Shown here one piece after another: positions 13,898 to 19,382 of a DNA stretch of 19,382 nt. The stretch is from contig DKEU01000251.1 of assembly GCA_002452635.1 (NCBI GenBank), positions 7,080-26,461 on the forward strand. The letters run 5' to 3'. How positions within the stretch are numbered: position 1 is the first letter of the stretch; each line of letters begins with the position of its first letter. The notes under the pieces were generated by a model. It searched no databases, was not told the origin of the DNA, and saw nothing but the letters and a program-made list of their open reading frames with translations. The DNA is from Desulfovibrionaceae bacterium UBA6814 (GTDB lineage Bacteria; Desulfobacterota; Desulfovibrionia; Desulfovibrionales; Desulfovibrionaceae). The translations under genes were made by a program, and so were the position numbers.

Positions 13898-14275
13898 ATG
13901 GCGGACGAGCTCTCCTTCTCGGTCTCGGGCGACGATTCCCAGCGGCGGGCCTTCCGGGCCAAGGTTCCGGGACTGCAGGTGGCGGTCCCGGCCAAGCAGG
14001 CCGCCTACGACGTGGTGGACCTCTCGGCCATGGGCCTGGCGTTCCGGGACGACACCAAGTCCTTCAAGGAAAACACCATCATCACCTTCGACCTGCACCT
14101 CAACGGCAAGGTGTTCCTGGCCGAGCTGACCGCCCGGGTCATGCGCGTGCTGGCCAACGGGATCATCGGGTGCAACTTCGAGGGGAACGACCACCGCAAG
14201 GAGGCCCGCCTGGACAAGCTCGTGCTGGAAGTCCAGAAGCGCCTCATCGCCCTGCGCAAGAAGGCCAGGGAGTAA
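13898..14275 (+). CDS. PilZ-domain c-di-GMP-binding protein
   Basis: A 125-residue single-domain protein, GAGGAA before ATG 13898. It has both c-di-GMP-binding motifs of PilZ: RxxxR at Arg16-Arg20 (QRRAFRAKV) and DxSxxG at Asp41-Gly46 (VDLSAMG), followed by the beta-barrel strands (TIITFDLHLNG, VFLAELTARVMRV, GIIGCNFEG) and a C-terminal basic helix ending in KKARE. Coming nine bases after motB, it may tie stator activity to c-di-GMP, as PilZ proteins do in other bacteria, although the downstream carboxylase genes are equally close (20 bases). No other domain is present. Confidence 0.9.
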   Translation: MADELSFSVSGDDSQRRAFRAKVPGLQVAVPAKQAAYDVVDLSAMGLAFRDDTKSFKENTIITFDLHLNGKVFLAELTARVMRVLANGIIGCNFEGNDHRKEARLDKLVLEVQKRLIALRKKARE

Positions 14276-14295
14276 CCAACTCAAACGGATAGCCT

Positions 14296-15738
14296 GTGAA
14301 GCAGACCGACAAGGTCCTGGTTGCCAACCGGGGCGAGATCGCCATGCGCATCGTCCAGGCCTGCGCCAAGCTCGGCCTGGACTTTGTGTGTGTATACACC
14401 GATGTGGACCACGCCAGCGGCCACGTGCGCCTGGCCCGGAAGATGGGCGGCGACGCGGCCGCGGTGCGCATTTCCTCCTACCGTGACGCCAACGAACTCT
14501 TCTCGGTGGCCGACGCCGCCGGCGCCACGGCCATCCACCCCGGGTACGGGTTCTTTGCCGAGGACTTCCGCTTCGCCCGCCGGGCCACCGAGCGCCGGCG
14601 CAAGCTGACCTTCATCGGCCCCAGCTGGAGCGTGATCCGGGAGCTGGGCGACAAGATCAACACCAAGCGCCTGGCCCGCGGCCTGGGCGTGCCCACGGTG
14701 CCCGGCTCGGACCGGCCCATCTACGACGAGATGGAGGCCGAGGAGATCGCCGAGAACCTCTTCGCCTTCCAGTCGGAGCAGGGCGTGGAGAAGCCCCTGG
14801 TGCTGGTCAAGGCCTCGGCCGGGGGCGGGGGCATGGGCATCGAGGAGGTGCACGATCCCGACGCCTTCCGCCAGGTGTTCCGCCGCATCCGCAACTACGC
14901 CAAGCGCCAGTTCGGGGACGACGGGGTGCTGGTGGAGCAGCGGATCATGAACTTCAACCACCTGGAGGTCCAGGTGGTGGCCGACCGGCACGGCCACGTG
15001 CGCCATTTCGGCACCCGCAACTGCTCGGTGCAGTCCACCGGCCACCAGAAGCGCATCGAGGTGGCCCCGGGCTTCGCCCCGGGCGAGCTCAAGTACAGCT
15101 TCGACGCGGCCCGGGTGCTGGAGGAGATCAAGAACCACTCCCTGGCCATCGCCCAGGCCGCCTGCTACGACAACGTGGGCACCTGGGAGTGGATCGTGAC
15201 CCCCAAGGGCGATCCCTTCCTCATGGAGGTGAACACCCGCATCCAGGTGGAGAACGGGGTTTCGGCCATCATCGCCCGCATCGGCCGGCGGGAGGGCGAA
15301 GAGGTGGACCTCATCGCCGAGCAGATCCGCCTGGGCCTGGGCGCGCACCTGGACACCGAGAAGGACGCCAAGACCGGCTTCGACCAGGAGGACATCCGCC
15401 TGGAGGGGGTGGGCATCGAGTACCGGCTCATCGCCGAGGACCCGGCGCGGGGCTTCTCCCCCTGGACCGGCCGCATCGAACGCTTCGACTTCGTGGAGGA
15501 GCCCTGGCTCAAGGTGCACAGCCAGGTGCCCCGGGACGAGCCCTACGACATCCCCACCGAGTACGACCCCAACCTGGCCCTGGCCATCGTCTGGGGGCGC
15601 ACCCTGGCCGAGGCCAAGGAGCGCGGCCTGGGCTTCCTTGACAAGCTGGTGCTGGAAGGGAAAGACTCGTCCGGCGGCGGGCTCAAGTCCAACGTGGCCT
15701 TCCTCCGGGAAAAGACCGCGAACCTCCTGGAGTTCTAG
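14296..15738 (+). CDS. accC: Biotin carboxylase-like subunit (acetyl-CoA carboxylase type)
   Basis: A 480-residue biotin carboxylase, which uses ATP and bicarbonate to carboxylate biotin on its carrier. It starts (GTG 14296) right at the family N-terminus KVLVANRGEIAMRI; there is no clear Shine-Dalgarno. Features: AIHPGYGFFAED, ATP-grasp Lys172 in LVKASAGGGGMGI, CSVQSTGHQKRIEVAPG, active-site EVNTRIQVE (Glu311, Asn313, Arg315, Glu319) and YRLIAEDP. It is divergent: the usual GGGRGMR has Met in place of Arg, QRRHQK is altered and one residue longer, VEHPVTE is VENGVSA, and about eight residues are inserted before EEVDLIAEQ. It still has the catalytic residues. The next gene encodes the carboxyltransferase, 84 bases on. 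Confidence 0.88.
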   Translation: MKQTDKVLVANRGEIAMRIVQACAKLGLDFVCVYTDVDHASGHVRLARKMGGDAAAVRISSYRDANELFSVADAAGATAIHPGYGFFAEDFRFARRATERRRKLTFIGPSWSVIRELGDKINTKRLARGLGVPTVPGSDRPIYDEMEAEEIAENLFAFQSEQGVEKPLVLVKASAGGGGMGIEEVHDPDAFRQVFRRIRNYAKRQFGDDGVLVEQRIMNFNHLEVQVVADRHGHVRHFGTRNCSVQSTGHQKRIEVAPGFAPGELKYSFDAARVLEEIKNHSLAIAQAACYDNVGTWEWIVTPKGDPFLMEVNTRIQVENGVSAIIARIGRREGEEVDLIAEQIRLGLGAHLDTEKDAKTGFDQEDIRLEGVGIEYRLIAEDPARGFSPWTGRIERFDFVEEPWLKVHSQVPRDEPYDIPTEYDPNLALAIVWGRTLAEAKERGLGFLDKLVLEGKDSSGGGLKSNVAFLREKTANLLEF

Positions 15739-15744
15739 AACCAA

Positions 15745-15803
15745 CCCGAGCCCGCCGCGGGCCGCGGTCCCCGGCCGTTCGGCCGGGCCGTCCCCCGGCC
15801 GGC
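15745..15803. other. GC-rich hairpin-forming spacer between biotin carboxylase and carboxyltransferase genes
   Basis: This part of the 84-base gap can fold into compact stems. The clearest is a perfect 8-bp stem, CCCGGCCG (15770-15777) with CGGCCGGG (15780-15787), around a TT loop; a smaller CCCGC/GCGGG-type stem lies just upstream. No T run follows, so it is not a normal intrinsic terminator. It may stabilise mRNA ends or attenuate downstream expression. Confidence 0.4.
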
Positions 15804-15822
15804 ACAGGATCATCCGACACCC

Positions 15823-18087
15823 ATGGACATCGAAAAGCGCATTCACGGCCTCAAGACCCGCCTGGACTACGTGCGGGACATCTCCGGCCACAAGGACAAC
15901 GAGAACGTCCGCCTCCTGGCCGCCAAGCTGGCGGAGTTCGAGGAGCGGGCCAAGGCCCTGCCGGTGCACGAGGTGGCCAAGCAGTTCACCGCCCTGGAGG
16001 ACTTCTTCACCTTCGTGGAGAAGAAGCTCGACCGCGAGCTCACCCCCATGGACAAGGTGCGCATCGTTCGCCATCCCCAGCGCATCTGCCTGCGGGACAT
16101 CCTGGAGAACGTCTACGACAACTACACCGAGCTGGGCGGCCAGGACGAGTACAGCATCGACCCGTCCATGCTCATCGCCCGGGCCTACATCACCCGCCGG
16201 GTGGGGGGGAAGGTCTACAACCAGCCGGTCATGGTCATCGGCCAGGAAAAGGGGCACGGCCAGGAGTTCCGCAACGGCGGCTCGGTCAAGCCCTGGGGCA
16301 ACGCCAAGGCCCAGCACTACATGAAGGTCGCCCAGACCGAGAACATCCCCATCCACACCTACATCTTCACCCCGGGCTCCTACCCCATCGAGGAGCCGCC
16401 CGGGGCGGCCCAGCAGATCGCCCGCAACCTCTACGAGATGGCCGGCCTCTCCGTGCCCATCGTGGCCTGCATCTCCGAGGGCGGCTCGGGCGGGGCCGAG
16501 GCCATCGGCCTGGCCGACGCCCGGCTCATGCTCTCCCACGGCTACTACTCGGTCATCTCTCCCGAGGGCGCGGCGGCCATCGAGGGCCGGCTGCGCCAGG
16601 GCCAGCGGGCCCCGGCCGAACTCATCGAGGCCTGCGCCAAGGCCCTCAAGATCACCGCCGACGACAACCGGGCCATGGGCTACGTGGACCGGGTGGTGCC
16701 CGAACCGCCCCTGGGCGCCCGGCCCGAGCACTACGACTTCTTCAAGCTCCTGCGCCAGGAGATGATCCGGGCCACGGACAGCGTGGTGCTCTCGGTGCGG
16801 GGCTGGAACTTCTTCCGCATGATGGCCCTGCGCTCCGGCCGCGGGGACGAGGAGAAGCGCACCGAGGACATCTACGTGCGCTGGAGCCTCTCGGCCCAGG
16901 CCCGGGAGCGCCTCATCTGGCGGCGCTACATGAAGTTCCGGCGCATGAGCCGCCACGCCTACCTGGATCCCCGGCACTACCTGGACAAGGTGAGCGGCTG
17001 GGGCCGCGAGGCCTGGTGGAGCGTGTCCTCCTTCTTCAAGTACGACTTCTTCAAGAAGCACCAGAAGAAGTTCGCCCACGCGGTGGAGGAGATCGGGGCC
17101 GAGGTGCAGGTGCTCAAGGACAAGGTGGGCGCGCCCCTGGGCAAGGTCCGCGGCCTCCTGGGCAACGGCCGGTCCCTGGACCTGGAGAAGGCCGGCAAGA
17201 GCCTCACCGAGCTCTCCTGCTGGGAGGGCGGGGCCTGCGGCTTCCTGAACGGGTCGGGCTACCTGAGCCCCCAGGCCCGGGACGACCGCACCGTGACCTG
17301 CCCCCGGGCCGACGAGCACGGCTGCCTGGACCTCTGGGCCCCGGAGCTGTTCGGCGATTCGGCCGGGGTGTGCGCCTTTTGCGGGCACCACTTCCCCATG
17401 GAGTCCCAGTGGTACCTGCACAACGTGTTCGACCGGGAGTCGGTGTTCGAGTTCAACAAGCGCATCGAGTCCGGCAACCCCCTGTCCCACGAGGGCCTGG
17501 CCAAGGCCCTGGAAAAGGCCAAGCGGGAGACCGGCCAGAAGTGCTCCTGCCTGACCTTCGAGGCCAAGGTGAAGGACGTGCGGGTGGTGGTGGCCATGCT
17601 CACCGCCAATTTCCGCGGCGGCAGCGTGGGCGCGGCCGAGGGCGAGAAGTTCATCCGCGCCGCGGACCGGGCGCGCAAGAAGCACTATCCCTTCCTGGCC
17701 TACGTGCACGGCACCGCGGGCATCCGCATCCAGGAGGGCGTCAACGGCGTCATCCAGATGCCCCGCTGCACCCTGGCGGTGCGCCGCTACATGGAGGAGG
17801 GGGGGCTCTACGTGGTGCTCTACGACCACAACTCCTACGCCGGTCCGGTGGCCAGCTTCCTGGGCTGTTCGCCCTACCAGTTCGCGGTGCGCTCGGCCAA
17901 CATCGGCTTCGCCGGTCCGGGCGTCATCAAGGAGACCACCGGCATCGACATCCCGCCCGACTACCACGACGCGCACCAGGCCCTGTCCCGCGGCCACATC
18001 GTGGCCATCTGGGATCGCCGGGAGATCCGCGAGAACCTCTACCAGGCCCTGCTCACCATGGGCGGACGCAACCTGTACTACCGCTGA
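15823..18087 (+). CDS. Acetyl-CoA carboxylase carboxyltransferase, fused alpha (AccA) and beta (AccD)
   Basis: A 754-residue fusion that transfers carboxyl from biotin to acyl-CoA, making malonyl-CoA if the substrate is acetyl-CoA. Residues 1 to about 330 are AccA-like: helical N-terminus KRIHGLKTRLDYV, VIGQEKG, NAKAQHYMKVAQTENIPIHTY, EGGSGGAEAIG (219-229) and YSVISPEGAAAIEGR. A basic, aromatic-rich linker (about 340-460) joins an AccD-like half with cysteines 493, 501, 517 and 520, NFRGGSVGAAEGEKFIRAAD (597-616) and GTAGIRIQEGVNGVIQMPR. Order alpha then beta is the reverse of most single-chain carboxyltransferases, and the metal-site spacing (C-x7-C-x15-C-x2-C) differs from the usual CxxC...CxxC of AccD. 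ATG 15823 has AGGAT at 15806-15810. The next gene starts 12 bases after the stop. Confidence 0.9.
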   Translation: MDIEKRIHGLKTRLDYVRDISGHKDNENVRLLAAKLAEFEERAKALPVHEVAKQFTALEDFFTFVEKKLDRELTPMDKVRIVRHPQRICLRDILENVYDNYTELGGQDEYSIDPSMLIARAYITRRVGGKVYNQPVMVIGQEKGHGQEFRNGGSVKPWGNAKAQHYMKVAQTENIPIHTYIFTPGSYPIEEPPGAAQQIARNLYEMAGLSVPIVACISEGGSGGAEAIGLADARLMLSHGYYSVISPEGAAAIEGRLRQGQRAPAELIEACAKALKITADDNRAMGYVDRVVPEPPLGARPEHYDFFKLLRQEMIRATDSVVLSVRGWNFFRMMALRSGRGDEEKRTEDIYVRWSLSAQARERLIWRRYMKFRRMSRHAYLDPRHYLDKVSGWGREAWWSVSSFFKYDFFKKHQKKFAHAVEEIGAEVQVLKDKVGAPLGKVRGLLGNGRSLDLEKAGKSLTELSCWEGGACGFLNGSGYLSPQARDDRTVTCPRADEHGCLDLWAPELFGDSAGVCAFCGHHFPMESQWYLHNVFDRESVFEFNKRIESGNPLSHEGLAKALEKAKRETGQKCSCLTFEAKVKDVRVVVAMLTANFRGGSVGAAEGEKFIRAADRARKKHYPFLAYVHGTAGIRIQEGVNGVIQMPRCTLAVRRYMEEGGLYVVLYDHNSYAGPVASFLGCSPYQFAVRSANIGFAGPGVIKETTGIDIPPDYHDAHQALSRGHIVAIWDRREIRENLYQALLTMGGRNLYYR

Positions 18088-18099
18088 CGGAGCGCCCGC

Positions 18100-18756
18100 A
18101 TGATAGACGTCAAAGCCCTGCTGGAGGAGATGAAGGCCTCGCCCTACACCATGGTCGAGGTGGCCACCCCGCACACCGGGGTCCTGTCCCTGTCCCTGGC
18201 CCCCGGGGCCCAGGTCCGCGGCCCCCTGGGCTCGTGGAAGGAGAAGAAGGGCACCACCCTGGCCACCATCGAGCGCGAGCGCAACGTCAAGCCCATCCAC
18301 GCCCCCACCAACGGCGTGGTGGAGAGCGTGGCCTCGGACCTGGACACGGCCTTTGTCCAGGCCGCCACCCCCTTCTGCACCATCCGGCACTACCTGACCA
18401 AGGCCGAGGTGCTCGCCGCCATTCTCAAGAAGGCGCTGTTCCTGTTCCCCGCGCCGGAGCGGGCCAAGTATTATTTCGTGCCCGAGGTGGACAAGAAGGT
18501 CCGGGCCTCGGGCTCGCGCGCGGTCAAGGTGCGCGACGGCATGGAGCTGTTCATCGTGTCCCGCATGAAGCGGGAGTCCCCCCTGGCCTACAGCGGCCCC
18601 GCGGGCATCATCTATGCGGTGTACTTCGGCCTGGCCGACAACGTGGATGCGGGCGACCCCCTCATCGGGGTGTGCCCCGCGGACCAGCTGGCCGTGATTC
18701 AGGATGTGGTGAACCGGGTGCAGGCCGAGTGGGAGGAGCCCGAAGGCAATGGGTAG
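18100..18756 (+). CDS. Biotin/lipoyl-attachment-like protein of the carboxylase cluster
   Basis: A 218-residue protein with two biotinyl/lipoyl-like half-barrel segments. The first (about 17-95) ends TIERERNVKPIHAPTNGVVESV; aligned to the BCCP pattern EAMKxxNxIxAPxxGVV, the biotin-acceptor Lys is Arg61. The second (about 125-195) has FIVSRMKRESPLAYSGPAGIIYAV with Met156-Lys157, one residue longer between Lys and Gly than in standard BCCP, then the typical NVDAGDPLIGV turn. Lys157 is therefore the best candidate for biotinylation. The middle (100-120) is a helix linker. Position directly after the carboxyltransferase gene supports a carrier or structural role. Its stop overlaps the next gene by eight bases. 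Confidence 0.75.
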   Translation: MIDVKALLEEMKASPYTMVEVATPHTGVLSLSLAPGAQVRGPLGSWKEKKGTTLATIERERNVKPIHAPTNGVVESVASDLDTAFVQAATPFCTIRHYLTKAEVLAAILKKALFLFPAPERAKYYFVPEVDKKVRASGSRAVKVRDGMELFIVSRMKRESPLAYSGPAGIIYAVYFGLADNVDAGDPLIGVCPADQLAVIQDVVNRVQAEWEEPEGNG

Positions 18757-19108
18757 AGTCCTCCAGATCCGGGTGTCGGCCCAGACCTACGATCCCCGCG
18801 CGGTGGAGAAGCGCTGGCCGGGCCTGTGCTCCCTGGCCTGGCCCGAGGCGGAGATGCCCCGGGGCGCCATGCGCGAGGACGGGACCGTGGGCGTCCTGGA
18901 GCTGGTGGCCGTGCTGGGCGACGAGGTTCGCTACGGCAAGGTGGACCCGGCCGCGAGAAAGGCCCTGGAGCCGCTCCTGGGCGAGGTGGAGGGCGTCAAG
19001 GCCAGGCTGGAGTCGGCCCTGGCCGACTGGAAGCCGGCCGAGGCCAACGCCCTGTCCGACAAGCTGGAGGAGGCCCTGGACCGGTTGGAGGCCGAGGCGC
19101 CGAAGTAG
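18749..19108 (+). CDS. Small unknown protein coupled to the carboxylase genes
   Basis: A 119-residue soluble protein whose ATG 18749 lies inside the end of the preceding gene (eight-base overlap), so it is translationally coupled. I do not recognise a family. The first part is mixed: RVLQIRVSAQTYDPRAVEKRWPGLCSLAWPE, then GTVGVLELVAVLGDEVRYGKV; the rest (about 65-119) is charged and helical (ARKALEPLLGEVEGVKARLE, NALSDKLEEALDRLE), possibly a short coiled coil. It may be an accessory or assembly factor of the carboxylase, an inference from location only. Confidence 0.7.
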   Translation: MGRVLQIRVSAQTYDPRAVEKRWPGLCSLAWPEAEMPRGAMREDGTVGVLELVAVLGDEVRYGKVDPAARKALEPLLGEVEGVKARLESALADWKPAEANALSDKLEEALDRLEAEAPK

Positions 19109-19110
19109 CC

Positions 19111-19130
19111 CTTGCCGCCTTGGCGGCGAG
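19111..19130. other. Hairpin between the carboxylase cluster and ssb
   Basis: CTTGCCGCC and GGCGGCGAG form a nine-pair stem (one T-G pair) around TT. It lies two bases after the TAG at 19106-19108. No T run follows on the plus strand, so termination is uncertain; it may protect the 3' end of the upstream transcript. Confidence 0.4.
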
Positions 19131-19168
19131 ATGGCAGAACCGAGAGAATTTCGCGGGAGGAAACGCAT

Positions 19169-19382
<214 letters not shown>

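Noticed and set aside
15739..15822. Intrinsic terminator between biotin carboxylase and carboxyltransferase genes
   Set aside because: Strong hairpins exist but no T run follows, and the genes belong to one pathway; recorded only as a hairpin-forming spacer.
14281..18390. A minus-strand open frame of more than 1300 codons opposite the carboxylase genes
   Set aside because: It is antisense to well-recognised carboxylase subunits. Its translation is repetitive in Gly, His, Leu and Val, the usual product of reading GC-rich codon bias on the opposite strand.

Overview
The window is very GC-rich, gene-dense bacterial DNA with strong third-position G/C bias, TGATG/ATGA-type stop-start overlaps and a good sigma-54 promoter match. 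Gene content (a GAK-type locus with amphi-Trp and XXXCH proteins, a metX-metW pair, a fused AccA-AccD carboxyltransferase) points to a sulfate-reducing Desulfovibrionaceae-like organism. That assignment comes from gene content only; there is no rRNA here and the species is not claimed.

Layout. (1) 1-3056, plus strand: the end of a TPR protein, a protein with GspE/MshE N-terminal-like repeats, then metX and metW (methionine precursor acylation), all tightly packed. (2) 3053-10397: a small amphi-Trp gene on the minus strand, divergent from a compact seven-gene plus-strand operon: amphi-Trp/XXXCH protein, PHP-like metal-dependent protein, second amphi-Trp protein, PhoU-APH kinase fusion, ATP-grasp enzyme, HprK-related kinase and CofD/YvcK-related protein. 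This matches the 'GAK' (grasp and kinase) system, which to my knowledge is defined by computational family models and has no demonstrated function. It is the most interesting object in the window. (3) 10436-12278: a YbjQ/UPF0145-like gene (minus) with a sigma-54-type promoter and an intrinsic terminator, a small unknown gene (plus), and purine nucleoside phosphorylase (minus). (4) 12296-19108, plus strand: motA-motB, a PilZ (c-di-GMP receptor) gene, then a biotin-dependent carboxylase set: divergent biotin carboxylase, carboxyltransferase fused in the order alpha-beta, a two-domain biotin/lipoyl-attachment-like protein and a small unknown protein. (5) 19169-end: the beginning of ssb.

How the genes may work together. 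In the GAK locus two kinase-type folds (APH and HprK), an amide-ligase fold (ATP-grasp), a CofD/YvcK fold, a PhoU module and a metal hydrolase fold sit with three small proteins sharing an amphi-Trp-type domain. A plausible inference is a cytoplasmic modification or phospho-signalling pathway in which the small proteins are targets or carriers. In the last region the stator genes, a c-di-GMP receptor and a complete-looking carboxylase set (malonyl-CoA synthesis is the likely role) lie on one strand and may be partly co-transcribed. No tRNA, rRNA, IS element, phage gene or CRISPR array was recognised.
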